A stretch of 64,000 nt of DNA from Podaxis mareebaensis (GCA_018524725.1 JAEUWP010000138.1:124001-188000); one strand, 5' to 3'. Shown: positions 23,910 through 36,844, counted from the stretch's first letter. Numbers and translations: made by a program. Notes: generated by a model not told the origin, from the sequence alone.

Positions 23910-24824
23910 TCATGTATTTTTGGGTAATTTGACTTGAAATGTACCTACAAACAGATGAGATATGATATAGAATGATACCATGAGGGGGCGTACATTGTGG
24001 CAAAGACGTGATTTCTGGAGTTACAGTGCCATTGTAGCCGAGGCGGGAGAGGGCGCCTTTAATTACTCCTGCAGGCATCATCACGTACTGGAGGATGGTG
24101 AACGGGGGTACGGAAATGACCGTATCGGCACGTACAATCTTGGCTAGACGGATGGCTTCTGCCCGACCCTCCCAGGATGATATTCGAGTTACGGGTCTGA
24201 ATTGGTTATCTTGTAGGACATATATCCCCTGCACGGTGGTCAGAGTGAAATACGAAAAGGTCGGAAATTACGCACGCGATGGTTCGTTCGTAGATTGTCA
24301 ACCTGCTTGTCCCAGAACGTAGCCCAGATATCTTTGCATACAAACTTGATCGCATCCAGTGTGTCCACGAACATCCCTCGGTCTCGACACAACCTAGGCA
24401 AAGATTAGCAACACACGCGATGAAGGTCTCTTGGAGCTCACCTCTCAGTGATATTTGCGCCAACGTGCATACCAATGCTCTCTAGCCTCGCCCTCACGGC
24501 CTCTTCATCGTTGTCCAACACTGCTTTGCCCGTCGCACTTCCACTTTTAGACGCCAGACTCGTAACGGAGTCTCTCGCAGACTCTTTCTTCAGCGGTATC
24601 GGTGGGGGGACAGCCACAGGAGGAGGTACGAGCCCGGCTTCAATCATCTCCTGTTCTAACTTCTTTGCTCTTGTTGTTGCCACCGTTGCAGATGTCCTGA
24701 GCGTGTTCACCATCTCTATCATGAAGTAGTCCATGGCTGCGCCGTCTATGTGTCTCTGTGGGGGGTCTGCAAGTGCTGCGAGGGAGCTCATCGGCGCCGC
24801 CTGGATCGACTGACGAGTGGCCAT
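23910..24824 (-). CDS. TRS33: TRAPP complex subunit Trs33 / TRAPPC6
   Basis: Four exons on the minus strand (24824-24442, 24393-24276, 24228-23994, 23944-23910) give 256 residues. It is a Bet3-family core subunit of the TRAPP tethering complexes, which activate Rab GTPases Ypt1/Rab1 in ER-Golgi traffic. Diagnostic segments: DGAAMDYFMIEMVNTLRTSA at the N-terminus, VRARLESIGMHVGANITERL, FVDTLDAIKFVCKDIWATFW, DKQVDNLRTNHRG, PAGVIKGALSRLGYNGTVTP and the C-terminal EITSLPQCTFQVKLPKNT. The last exon, only 35 bases, supplies the final strand that the family needs. A Pro/Ser/Ala-rich insert of ~70 residues between the first two helices makes it longer than yeast or human forms. It is divergent from UBR1, with 121 bp between the start codons. 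Confidence 0.92.
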
Positions 24825-24945
24825 GGTGGTTGGCGATAAACTCAAATTGATGAAAATAAATAAATATAGTAACCACCCTGGTTAATAATCCAATGATCTC
24901 ATCCTCACAGAAACATCCTGGCAGTGGCTCCTACCTCCGACCATC
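24825..24945. promoter_or_regulatory. Compact bidirectional promoter TRS33/UBR1
   Basis: Only 121 bp separate the two outward-facing ATGs. It includes an AT-rich stretch (about 24845-24890) with AATAAATAAATATAG. Both genes probably share this region for initiation (inference from spacing). Confidence 0.5.
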
Positions 24946-27900
24946 ATGTCTGCTTTCTCGTCTATATTCCCAAATATTCGCAGACCACAGCCCTCGGCGC
25001 TGCCACCACAACCCGACCCGCTTTCCGACCTCCGGTTTGCGCTCGAGGTTATGCCCGGCTCGCGGAAATATGTGTTTACACCAGGTGCACGCGCTGAGAT
25101 TTTGGCGAAACTGTACTCGAGCTTTCTTGGGAATTATCCACAATTGTTTTTGACTGGCGGGGCAGGAAAGGTACCACAGCATATGTTGTTGTCCGAGTAC
25201 CAAGCTTCGCTGGATTCGGGTGTTAATGTTGGTGCGGGTGCGGGTACAGGTGCAGGTGCAACGGCGGGGAAGGAGAAGGAGAGGGAGGAACCAGTCGTTC
25301 CTGGGCGACCATGTACGCACATATTCAAGAAGGGGGAATGCTGCTTCCGATGCAAGTGTGTATCTTTTGTGTCTCTGCCAATGCCTTACTGATGCATCGT
25401 ATGAAGGGACTGCTCACGAGACGATAACTGCCTCCTGTGTGCCAAATGTTTTCATGCAACAGATCACTCAGATCACAACGTGAGCTTCTTCATTGCACAA
25501 CAGCCCGGGGGAACCTGCGACTGTGGCGATGAAGAGGTATGGCGGATCCCGTTAAATTGTCCGCACCACCCTCCATCACCCTACCCCGAAGAAACAGCGG
25601 ATGTATTCAAAGCTGGTCCACGCGTCGCATCGCGGCCTATGCCCCGCGACATCCCTCCAGTTCAACACTACCCCTTTCGCGTTCAGATCCCCGATGACCT
25701 CAGGGCTATGATGCATCGGACAATTGGTTTCGTCCTGGATTACATTCTTGATACGATGGATTATTCGCCCGATGAACCTGGACCTCCGCTCTTGGAGAGT
25801 GACCTTCGGTTGCAACCTACCGCGGACCCGATGACGAAGGATCAGTACTGCGTCATCGTATGGAACGACGATAAGCACTGTTACGACGAACTCATCAAAA
25901 TGCTTTGCGATCTTACGAACCGAACCCGGGAGGAATCGTTGGAGGTGATCCAGAGGATAGACGACGCGGGCCGTGAAATCATTGATATGAACACCAATGT
26001 TTCAAAATTATACGAAATGGCCATGTCAATTGCCCAAATTGATTTGGGGGTCACGATACGCCGCGCGTATGACACGTTCTGCGAGCAAGTCGTATCAGTT
26101 CTGATAGAGTGGCTTGCGGATCTAACCAAGTGCCGTGTTGGAACGGATGCGCTTGTGATCAAGGAGATTATTGCAGCAGAGTTGCTTTCCCCCAGGAGGA
26201 AGGAGATGGGGTATCCGATTAATACGAGGTCACCGTTGTATATCAACGACCCGAGTCCTGCGAGGATTGACGCGCTCTTTTTGTATCACACGAGGCTCTG
26301 GAAGAAACCCCGGTTGTATATGAAGGAAATATATGCTTCTGTGAGGGCGCTGAGTAGGAATCACAAGCTGGCCATCGGTGCGTCTACAGTATTACTCTCT
26401 TATTCTACACCAACACCCACATTTTTACAGCTGGCCACTTCGCCAACGTGTACCATAGAGTTATAGACGCCTACCTCCTCGTTGATCGAGAAGCCGAGAC
26501 GTCCATCAAATACTTCGCCTTGCAACTCTTCACTACCCCCTCCGTCGCAGGCCACATTGTCAAGAACCACAACCTCATCTCCCGCCTACTCAATATTATT
26601 TCCTCGTTCTTTACCAACCAAATTTCCGAAAAACATATCCAACACCAGACATCGTATACGGGACCTTTGGATGTCGAATCTTACCCTTTCAAATCGAAAC
26701 GTTTCATGCCCGTCTTCAGCGACCTTCGATATCTCTGCCATACAGAACCTGTCCAAGAAATGATCGCACGCAACCGAGATTTCATCGTCCAATTTGCCAA
26801 GACATGTCAGTTGTTCATGTGCGTCAACCCGAACAAACGCGCAGTGACCAGCCACGTTGAATACGAAACTGACGCCTGGATATCCGTATTCAATGTAACC
26901 CTCTCCCTCTCGCGCGTTATCAAAGTCTTTGGCGAAGCCTTCATCAAAGCCAACGCATCCCAATTAGTGTGCGCGATCCAACACGTCATCCACGCGATAC
27001 TCATGGTTGTCACGCTCGCAGAAGATAGACTAGACAAAACGAAATTCACACCAATCGTGTTTCATCGAGTCGAGTTTGGTGGGAAGGCATACCAGGTGGT
27101 CAAGTTTGATGTGTTGGAGGGGTGGGTTAGCTTTCACCATTCGTTGCATTGGCTTCTGGCGGAGTTGTTGAAGCATACGCAGTTGTTGAGCAGGGAGGCG
27201 TTGAGCGTGGTTGGGTATGAGGATTTGAGGGGTGTATTTTTGGAACATGCAAGTGAGCAGGCGATTTTGACGATTGTTGACTTCCCGTTACGAGGTGAGT
27301 TGTCATGTGCCAGTATATCGCTCAATGCTGAATATACAACATAGTACTCGCAATGATTGCGCAAATCAGGACAGGACTCTGGGTTCGGAACGGATTTGCA
27401 ATCCGTGGCCAACTACTGCACTACCGTGACTACATGCTCCGTGAGCTCTGTTACGACCAAGATCTCTACATCCTTCAGACTTCTTTGGTCCTCATTGATC
27501 CCAACACTATCTTTGTCACCATCCTCGATCGTTTCGGCCTCCTAGATTACTTCTCCGGCATCACCACCCATCCCATCTTTGAACCGCAACAACTCTCCAG
27601 CATGGTTGAGGAAGTGCTATATGTATTAATCGTAATCCTGAGTGAAGACGCAAGTCCCCAAAGAATGTCCGTTGAAAACGCCGTACGGAGGGAAATCGTG
27701 CACGCCCTTGCAATGGGCCCATGTACATTTTCGGATTTAGTGAAGCGCGTCGCGGAACGGTTGGTGGATGACGTATGTTTCGAACGTATGCTCGCACAAG
27801 TGGCCAATTTCAAACCGCCGGAAACCTCCACCGACTCGGGGCTCTACGAGCTCAAAGACGAGGTATACGACGAGGTCAACCCATTCTTCTACCACTACAC

Positions 27901-30774
27901 ACGCAACAAACGGGAAGAGGTCGAGAACGTGTTGAAGACGCGGTTGAGAAAGAAAATGGGGGTTCAGGATCCCGTGATTGTGCCAAAGAAGTTTGGTGTC
28001 AAGGAGGGTGAGGGTGTATTTGGCGGATTGACGGCGGCTTTTGAGAAGGAGGTGTTGGTGCAAATTATGTTTTATTCGCTGGAAAATGTGTTGAAGGCGA
28101 CGGAGACGAGTGGTGCGACGCCGCCTTCGGCGGAGGCGATCTTAGATCAGGCACTGCATCTTATCATGCTCGGGATTGTAGAACGTGCAGGAAGGTTTGC
28201 GGAGTTGGCTGCGAGCAAGGCGTTTGGTGATGGGAACAGTAGCGGTACCCAGGGACCAGGAAGGACGTTGTTAGACGTGATTTGCAACTTGGAGCACCAT
28301 GACAAGTACAAGCCCTACCGTTCACGCGTCGCGTGGATCCTGGACGAGATGGAGAAACACGTCGCCGACGGGGTTAAAAAACGCAGAGTTGTCCCCGATC
28401 GCACAAGCGCGTCACAAATCAGCGCCGAAGAGGCAAAGAAACGCGCCGCTAAGGCGCGTCAGGAGGCCATCATGCAGCAGATGAAAGCCCAACAAGCAAG
28501 CTTCGCCATCAACTTTGATGATATTGGAGATGATGAGGACGAGGTTATGGAAGAGGCGGACGAAAACGAGCAGACGAGTTTCGGGACCTGTATCGTCTGC
28601 CAGGAAGACCTCAACTCCAGTCGAGGATTCGGCGCGTTAAGCCTGATTCAGCCTAGCAGGCTGTTACGCAAGCAACCAGATATTCCGAGTTCGTATCTCA
28701 ACGAAGTCCTGCAGATGTGTAGTTCGCTGGACCGAGCGCCATCCACCTCCCCTATCAAATTCCCTCCAACTCAAAAAGAGATCTTGGATGCCTCGAAACA
28801 GAACTTAGCCCCTAATTTTGAAGGGTTCCCTTCCTCATACACGAAATTCGGGTTGCACGGATCAGTGTGCACGCACATGATGCATCTGGAATGTTTTCAG
28901 GTATATAGTATCTCCATTCGCCAACGACATCGTGCACAAGCCACAAGGAATCACCCAGAGAACATTCCGAGGAAAGAATACATCTGTCCCCTGTGCAAGA
29001 GTTTAGGAAACGTGATTCTGCCGGTGACGAATCCGTCCCGCACAACGCTCAATACGGTGCCATTTGCAGATTGGATTAGAGCGGCAGGGATTAGTATCCT
29101 GAAGAGTAAACCGGATCCTTTGATGGATGCGTTGCAGTTCAAGAATGGGACTGGCGAGTTCGTGTTTTGGGGTGTGCAGGACCAAGGGTACATGCTTGCG
29201 TTAAGGAACCCAGATAGGTGGGGCGACGTGGACACGGCGAAGATGCTCGATACGCTTATGAGCGTGTGCAAGTCGTTTTCGCAGCAGACACGGCACTTGC
29301 GCGATAGACCCGAGCCAGAAGCGGGTGACCGAGGTGCAGGTATCTACCTTCCAGAAGAGTTGATTGGGTATACGATTGCTGGGATCGAGGTTGCGCAGAG
29401 GGGCGTGAATGTTGATGGTGGTGGGCTTGTGGCGGATAGCTTGACGGAGGCTCAGATGCGGATGATCAGGGGTATGTTGGTTTGTTTGTCGAGACTTGCA
29501 GCGATGCAGTTCAAGGGACGCCCGGATGAAGGCCGGGATGCGATTCGACAGGCTATCATCAAGCGCCTCCTACCAGAATGGAGTCGGATCACTTTGACAT
29601 CGTTTTCCTATCCGCTGCTACTTAGGGATCCATTTACGATTCTGGTGGAAACGGCAGCCGTGGCGCCGGAGATGATTAAACATATTCTCATTCTCACATA
29701 CTATGCATGCTTAGCTCGGACGGTTATCGGCCTCATCTACATTCTCACCAAGACACGGAGTTTCAACACACCCTATATCGCGAACAGGGCGCACGAAGAC
29801 ATCTTCGGCGATGTCCGCATGTTTTTCATGTCTGTTGTCCGTCACTCACCAATATTCGAGCACACAGCCATGCTGGCGTTTGAAACGTTCGGTGAAGCAC
29901 GTATCGAGAAGCTTCTTTACCAATTCACTCTCCCCTTCTTGCGTAGAGCTGCAATCCTCTGCCGATCCATCCTCCCGTCATCCTTCCCCACTCCAACACT
30001 CCATGGCACCTCCCAAGCCAACGAGTACAAACGACTCCTCGACATGCTTGACATACCACCGCTTGCAGACCTTCCACATCAAGATACACTGCAAAACGCG
30101 CTATCAGGCTGGTGTGCACACTACGGCCATTCACAAGCCGCGTCGCAGCTGAACTGCGGTGTGGTATTGGAGTACCCTAATATCTATCGCATGGCACGCC
30201 TGCCGCTCGTATTGGACAGTCTGTTCGGTCAGCAAGACAAGGCATTGACATGTCAGCGGTGTAATACTGTGCCGATGGATGCTGCAATTTGCCTCATCTG
30301 TGGCGCGACGTGCTGTTTCCAGAGTTACTGTTGCACGGACATTGATTATAACGAACGTGGGGAATGTAATATGCACACGCGAGAGTGGGTCTTGAAACCA
30401 TTATATTGCTCCTACATCGAAAACTGACATCGACTATTATTGACTACTCCGTAGGTGTGGTGGAATGATTGGTGTTTACTTCCTCGTCAAACGTTGCTCG
30501 CTCCTATTCCTTAACGCTGGTAATGGAACGTTCGCGTTAGCACCATACATGGATGCAAACGGCGAAGTGGATATATCCATGAGGTATGTAAGCATTCAAC
30601 AGGTAGACGTCTGCCTTCTAACAGGTTTCGTTGATCAGACGCGGCCGCCGCCAGTTCCTTCATTCTGCGAGATGGGAAGACGTACGCAAGACTTGGCTCA
30701 ACCATGGTATCCCGACAATCGTTGCGAGAAAGCTGGAAGCCACCATTGACCCCGGAGGCTGGGAGACATTCTAA
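24946..30774 (+). CDS. UBR1: N-recognin E3 ubiquitin ligase Ubr1
   Basis: Six exons (24946-25355, 25407-26377, 26431-27294, 27345-30384, 30455-30583, 30639-30774) give 1,849 residues, as expected for Ubr1. It recognises destabilising N-terminal residues and ubiquitinates the substrate with an E2 (Ubc2/Rad6 type). A UBR box at residues ~123-192 has the zinc-binding series CTHIFKKGECCFRC, CSRDDNCLLCAKCFHATDHS and GGTCDCGDEEVW. A ClpS-like type-2 site starts near residue 284 (VIVWNDDKHCYDELIKMLCD). A RING-H2 at ~1160-1300 shows CIVCQEDL, HGSVCTHMMHLECF and CPLCKSLGN. The C-terminal cap has CQRCNTVPMDAAICLICGAT, CCFQSYCC and CNMHTRECGGMIGVYFLVKR. A GTGAGC inside exon 2 was not treated as an intron because it encodes the conserved HNVSFF. 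Confidence 0.96.
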
Positions 30775-31093
30775 ATCCTTCAATCCCAAGACATGACAAC
30801 AAATAAATACTACATTAAATGAACGAACCATATTTTCTGTTCTGCCCTACACATCTTAATTCGTCTCCCTCGGTGTGATGCTCTTCTCTTTTGTTTTACG
30901 CTGGACAACACTTGCCTGTTTTCCGAATCTCTCGTTACCTGGTTTATTAGAGCATGTAGTCACTTGTGCGATTGAAATTAGTCGAATCACTTTGTTGTAG
31001 CTATCGTGTACAAAATCTGTCATTGAGCAATGTGCAATATACATCATACATCAAAGTTTCGAAACTTCAGGTTGTTCATCTTGAAGTGGAACT
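30775..31093. other. UBR1 3' flank
   Basis: AT-rich ~320 bp downstream of the UBR1 stop, probably 3' UTR and terminator; no gene seen. Confidence 0.5.
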
Positions 31094-31640
31094 ACTAGAC
31101 GTGCAAGGGTTCGTTCACGCCCCAGCACTCAAATAGTCTCTGCCACACTTGGTCCATCCTATAACGAGCGATCGTGAGCCCGGGTCGCTGACAAAAGCCG
31201 GGCAAACTAACCCTCATTCCAGCAACAGCATGATGCCCGAGAGTTTTCATGAAGACCTTCGGCGAGTACCCCAAACGATCCTGCTCGCTATGCAGCAAAC
31301 CCAGAAAATCAATGTCTCTCCACGGTTCAGGAACCTGGGACAGCTTTTCCCGGACATTGGTTATGACTCGTTCTGCAGAAATGGACGAAGTTTGCAATAT
31401 ACATCAGAGCACTAATGCACTAACCCAGTTGAGGGGCGGAGATCTTCAGCATGTCTCGGGCCCCTCGAGTCTTCAGATCCGTCCGACAGAGAGCCAGGGG
31501 TCATAGATAGGAATGTCATAAACGTTCGTAAGTCACCTCGCGGTACACATGGATGACTCGGGAAAATCATTCCACTGAAAGGTAGTTACCTCAAGAAGCA
31601 AAATGGCGTCTTTAACATGGTCAACACTCGTGTATTGACT
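31094..31640 (-). pseudogene. Decayed coding fragment, possibly mitochondrial glutamyl-tRNA synthetase tail
   Basis: The minus strand reads LSQVPEPWRDIDFLGLLHSE, then RLGYSPKVFMKTLGHHAVAG, and after a break PGLTIARYRMDQVWQRLF, stopping at 31094-31096. The spacing of Lys-Thr-Leu, His-Ala-Val-x-Gly and Gly/Pro-Gly resembles the C-terminal anticodon-binding end of mitochondrial GluRS ('LRHA-x-x-G-x-x-x-GP'). This is weak and by eye only. Upstream, near 31600-31640, another coding-like scrap (TSVDHVKDAILLLE) is followed by a donor. The 'intron' between the two good pieces would be only ~25-30 bases, stops intervene upstream, and no complete gene can be built. I call it a relic of an unidentified gene, perhaps GluRS. 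Confidence 0.3.
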
Positions 31641-32744
31641 AAGAGCCGGTCAGCCTACGCGAAAACAACGAATAGGATGATGAAGTGTACTTTGTAGGGG
31701 ATCACTTTTCAATCTCCTCATGCATCTTCTCGGCGAGACCTTCGAGACTTGATGTACTCTAATTTGGCTAGATCCAGACTTGAGCTTGAACTTCGATGTG
31801 TCAGGTAAAGTTTTCGATGCAACCACTTCAACTAGGGTAAGACGTAAGGAGGTCACCATCTCAATCACTGATAATAGAGGATTATAACGCGGCTCTGGCG
31901 GGTGCGCTGCACCTGAGAGCCTTGGTAACATATAGAGGCCTGCGGTTGTGAATGAAAACTCTTGCGACCAATCACGATGGTGGTAAACCTTGCATGACGT
32001 CCACCTCGAACAAGCTGACATGGTCTTCACGCTGGACACAACCTGCATTAATCACGACTTCCCAGCTTGTTGTCCTACTATGCTAGTACCTGTTCCTCGT
32101 GCCGTATAGGGAAGCAACATGCTTGACTTGAGTTAATCATATAAAGCAATATTGGAGTCACGGCACAGCCCTGGATTGTCATCTTCTGTGTACGAACCCG
32201 CACCTGAAGAACCACATATTTCAACGTCTCGAGTTATCTATTATGTGCCAATCATCGAGGATTACTTCAGTCCCCTGAAGGCCTGATCCTCGGCAGGACT
32301 ATGGCTTTACCTAAAATCGACAACCTCAGATCATCTTACGGCCACTTTTCTTTCTTAGGTCATCATAGGGGCATCTTTCATCTGAATGTATCCTGCTTCA
32401 TATCGAACAGCATAATTAATCAATCCAGCCAACTGGATGTGATCTATCACTGCAGCACTGCGACAATGATTTGACCCGAGAAACTACTTGCGTGCATGCA
32501 ACTCCTGTATCGTGATGCCCAGTGCTAATCGGCTCTTTCTTTCCTCCAGTACAGCCTGTCTATCGGTGAAATGGACCTCCAGCCACTTTCCTGTCACGCA
32601 CGGCAGACACCGGTGAGCATGGGACACAGCAAAGCGCACGCAATTGTATACCTGTATCCACAATGGGCCATCAAGTCACATTGACCATACTTCCAGAAGA
32701 ACAATGGATCAATGCTTCGGGGTGGTGGTGGTTGAGTTGTCTAG
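31641..32744. other. Gene-poor spacer
   Basis: 1.1 kb. One minus-strand frame at 31650-32048 has no domain I recognise. Nothing else is supported. Confidence 0.4.
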
Positions 32745-33120
32745 CAACCCTGGGGTTCTAATCACTCTGATATAAAGGCCCTCTCAAATCGCCTCCGATT
32801 CCAACCTCGTCCCCCCCCCACCTTAAATTATCCCACCAGGAGCCAGGAGGTCCCCGATGCCTTTGGCATCTTTCAACCTCTCCTACCTCGTCTTGACACC
32901 CAAGCGAGTGCGCCTGCCCGGCGAACTGCCACCCACTTCACCAAGTAAAAAAGAGCGGTAGGTCTGCAGAGTGGATTGTGCTTTCTTTGATTCTGATTAG
33001 TATCCAGACCAGCGCATTGGTATTGGTCGATGAGGGACATAAGCCATGGCAGATCTGTCCGCTCACGAGATACCCCTTCTTCCGTGAGACACTCGGGGGG
33101 CAGTGCCCCTGTGTCGCCCG
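32745..33120 (+). repeat. Dispersed repeat, copy B
   Basis: Second copy of the repeat at 22441-22815, same orientation, about 10.3 kb away. The order of shared blocks is kept: GGTTCTAATC, GATATAAAGG, an ATG with a related short frame, GCGAGTGCGCCTGCCCGG, TTTCTTTGATTCTGATT, CCAGCGCATTGGTATTGGTC, TGTCCGCTCACGAG and GACACTCGGGGGGCAG. In copy A the matching short plus-strand frame meets a stop (CCCTAG) where copy B has CCCAAG. Copy B also has a C-run of about 10 after the TATA-like element. The two copies bracket the TRS33-UBR1 block. Confidence 0.6.
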
Positions 33121-33638
33121 CCGGCGCTAGATAGCTGGTACACACAAGTCCTGCACTATCATTCACGATATTCTCCAACATGTATGTGTGGTGTTTTCCT
33201 CTGGTCGCGATAACCGTTAATCGTTCCTTAAGGTTGTACGATATCCACGACCCGCTCCTGTTGCTCCTAGATGTACGATACGCTGTAGGATTTTTCTTGG
33301 AGGCTTCTTGCAACCAATTGCATACCCACCGCAACCGATCATGTGTTTAATCAGTTTTCCTGGACTCGAGAGAGAAAGAATGTGCACGTAACAAAAGCAG
33401 GGCTGGGCCATTACATGAGGCTGCTAAACTACAGAATGAAGCGGAGAAATCATATGCTGCAGCTCATTGCAAGGATAGTTCGTCCGAGATTAAATATGCA
33501 AAGGAACGTGGTCATTAATGAAGCTCATCAAGTCCGAGGCAGTAAAATGAACAAAGGTCACGATAATGAGAACGCGAAAACACGGAAATGCCCTCCAAAA
33601 ACCGATAAAGACAGAAATATCGAACATGTGTGTCATGT
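33121..33638. other. Spacer and BUD6 3' flank
   Basis: About 500 bp. The frames here continue repeat B or are antisense to the BUD6 tail. No independent gene is supported. Confidence 0.4.
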
Positions 33639-36600
33639 TCAGCCCAAAGGGGTCGTCGGAGATGCCGGCGAGTTACCGTTCGCGCCAGAGCCATTCGTCG
33701 TTGTACTAGTGAATGATGAGATGGACCCGCCAGTAAACATGGCCTTGAGCGTCATATCGTTCCTCTTCTGCCTCACCCTTTCGATCTCCTCTGCACCACC
33801 CGTCATCCTCAGCTTCTTCTGTCCAACAAATTCAGTCAATTCAGCCTGCAAATCGTCGGACCGTGCAGCCAACTCCTTTTCCCTATTCTTCTGGCTGGCT
33901 TCGATGGCTTTCAATCGCTTTTCAGGGTCTACCGCGGCTCCTCGAATTTCCTGCATCACGCTACTCAGTCCGTTGTGTCCTTCGTCTGGTGGCGGGGGCC
34001 GGTATCCCCGACGACCACCTCGAGGAAGACCGTTGGCTCCCCGAAGATTGACCACCTGCTCGACGTGTCCGTATACTTCCACTACAGCTTTATGGTCCTC
34101 CAACAGGTCGGCCAGGAACTCCTCTTGATGATTCAAGAACTGCTGCTCCTCCACGATGTTCTGCAACTCCTCCTCCCACGTCTTCTTCCACATCGGTTTA
34201 ATCGTCTTAATGTGCTCCTTCAGACTCTCCAACTCCGCTGCGACATTCTCAATATCCTTCTTGATCGACTTGAAGTACTGCGCTTTGGGCGTGACTTGTC
34301 GTTTGATCACATCGTCTTTGATATTCTCCACCAGATCCTGCAGTCTCTCCACATCTGTGAGCACGTTCTGACTCCGGATATCCAGTTTCTGTTTTCCAGA
34401 ATCGATGAACGCTCGCGCGCCACCAACGGATGAGTTTGCCAGCTGCTTGACGTTCTGCGTTTGTGTTCGGAGTGCACCAAGGGAATCTTTTGTCTGCTTC
34501 ATAAACTCTGTATAGAGCTGCCGCATGACACCGATATCCCTGCGCAAATTCTGCACTTCGTCAAATTGCGTCCGAAGATCTGTAACAACTCTGTTGGTAT
34601 AATCCGAAAACGCAGAAGCGCCAGTCATTTGGGGTTGGAGGGATTGTCCCGTCATTTGGGGCAAAACCTGAGTTGAGGCAGGTGGTGTAGTTTCATTTTG
34701 ACTGCCGATGGATTGAGCAACGAAGGACGAGTCGCCAACAAAGCGGGATAGCCTGCGAGCGGCGGTCTGGAATTGGCGATCTGATGGTCGAGGGAGTGGC
34801 GTGCTTTCGGCGAGGGGATGGGTGACGATATGTGGAAGTTGCATGGAAGGCCGCTGGTTGTTTGCGATTGCAACTTTCAGATCCTTTATATCTTGATGGA
34901 GGCTGGAAATTTGAGAATCGATATGCTGCTTGATTTGGTCGAGTGCTATAGAATCATGTTAACCGATGATTCATATGGGGTTTGATTAGATGGGCTCACG
35001 TTCAATGTTCAAAGAAAGCAGGCATTTCTCCTTCACCTCGTCCACATCTTCCAGTTCATACTGAACACCACTTGAGGGATCACGGATATAGATAGCAGGA
35101 AAGTTTTCCAGCCCAGGGTTATATGCAAATTTATCGACGAAGAGCATCCGCAGACCAGCAAACGAAAGTCCAGGTTCAATAGAAACCTTCTTAACTTCGC
35201 GACCCAACTGGAGGAATACGGGAACCTTGCCCGGAGGTGCACTAGGTGTAGGCTTGCTAGGCGCGTCAGCAGCAACTTTGGGTTCGGGGGTCCGGGAAGG
35301 TGTGGTAGGTAGTGGCGGGACGGCTGGAGTTGTTGGTCGCGATGCTGACCGAGAGCGTCTCCGAGTCTCTTGCGCCGCATTCTCCTCATCATCGACTTCC
35401 GTGAGAACCGCCAACTCTCCAGGTGTAAGGGCGTTTGATGCAGCGAGGGACCGCCGATTTGGATGTCCGCGCAGAGAACCTTTCACACCGCTATTTGTGA
35501 TTTTGGAGATATTGTAAGTCGAGAAACGTTTCGAAGCGCGCCTCTCAAGGACGTCGCTCTTCTTAAGGGCGGCGAGAGAGTCGGCCACTGCGGGAACATT
35601 TTCGATGGGGGTAGATTCGGATGGTTGGGACGATGATTCGCTTGTCTGCTCAGCGGGAATATCGGGGCTCGAAGGCGAAGGCTCAATGACAACGGGAAGA
35701 GGCGGAGTTGTAACCGGTTTGTCGACAAGGGAGTACCGCTTAACACTTGCCGGTACGGGAGAGTTTACGGGGGGTGGAGCGGTTTCTGCTGGGGTAGGTT
35801 CTGGCTGCGGTGGCTCGGGCGGTGGAGGGAGTGACCGTTCAAGGACTGATGCGGTGGTAGAAGGTTGTCTGCGGTGCTGTGAGGAGATGGAATCGGTTGC
35901 TGATGGGGGTAATGGGGGCTGGGCTTCTGGAGGAGGCGTACCCATGTTCTGTTCTTCGAGAATCGTGGGTGCGAAGCCTCCAATGAATTGCTGCGGTTGT
36001 TCTTCGTTATTGGCTGTGGGTGGGACACTTCCTTGCGAACTCTGGGAAGTGATATCTCTCCTCCTCGTCGATGTATGTCCGCTTCTCCTAACGCTATCCC
36101 TCTGCGTACCGTCTTCGCCATTCGAAGTCCGTGATGAGTCTGGGCGATGCCCCATTTCTCTTCGGCTCCGTGAAGATCGACTCTCTGTCCTCTCGTGGCC
36201 CTCCGCCTGACGGCGATGATCGGTCATGATTTTGCGGTATATTGTCTGTTTCTCTCGGAGGCCTTGCAAAAGGTTGGTAATGATTTTGCGAACGTTGGGG
36301 AGATATATTTCCAGATTGTCTGGTGTTGCATCTTCCGAGAGACACTGTTCGAGTACAACGCGTAGATCATCTGGTACTGATACCAGCTCGCTACGTACGA
36401 GACACATGGCCAAACTGAGCAAAGGGGAACTGGGGGTTAGGATCCGTTGAGACTTACGACATATCGATGTTGAACGATGCAAAGGCGGCCACTGCAGTAT
36501 TGAAGTCGTTCCCGAACTGCACATAGACATCGCTAACCGCTACCTCGTCTATCTTTTGCTCACTCCACTGAGTGAGGGATTCCAGTAAGGCCTTGATAGA

Positions 36601-36844
36601 CACCAATAGACGGGTCACGGCAGACTCCATAGCGGGCTGGTGGAGGAAATGTGAAGGAGAGGGGAAAAGAGGAATGAGCACAAGGGGATAATTAAGGCAA
36701 TAGAACCCTCACATGTGCCCGCTCTCGTGCCCGCTCGCGTCCAGAAGACGAATGGTTGGATGATATTGAGTGATTGTCGCGTCGTGAAGGATGGCCCTGG
36801 GATGGCCCTGGCTGAGGCTGGCGCGGTTGTGCGGTTGAGGACAT
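33639..36844 (-). CDS. BUD6: Bud6/Aip3 actin-interacting polarity protein
   Basis: Four exons on the minus strand (36844-36713, 36636-36458, 36414-35000, 34945-33639) give 1,010 residues. Bud6 binds actin monomers and formins and acts in polarisome-driven actin cable assembly (family knowledge). The conserved N-terminal helical block is VTRLLVSIKALLESLTQWSE, DEVAVSDVYVQFGNDFNTAV and LVSVPDDLRVVLEQCLSEDA. A long Ser/Pro/Arg-rich disordered middle follows. The Aip3 core then begins with VPVFLQLGREVKKVSIEPGL and LRMLFVDKFAYNPGLENFPA, and continues as coiled coil (DYTNRVVTDLRTQFDEVQNL, KKDIENVAAELESLKEHIKT). I chose the ATG at 36844 because the first exon (44 residues, basic and Ser-rich) splices in frame. 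A start at 36630 within exon 2 is the alternative. Confidence 0.9.

Noticed and set aside
25483..25527. Possible intron in UBR1 starting GTGAGC
   Set aside because: The bases encode the highly conserved HNVSFFIAQQ part of the UBR box and stay in frame, and 40-odd bases would be short for this genome.
30131..30376. Antisense frames inside UBR1 and similar ones across 26.5-30.4 kb
   Set aside because: All lie opposite strongly conserved UBR1 domains; no independent evidence.
36630..36681. BUD6 start in exon 2
   Set aside because: Possible, but an upstream exon with ATG at 36844 splices in exact phase, so the longer form was preferred.
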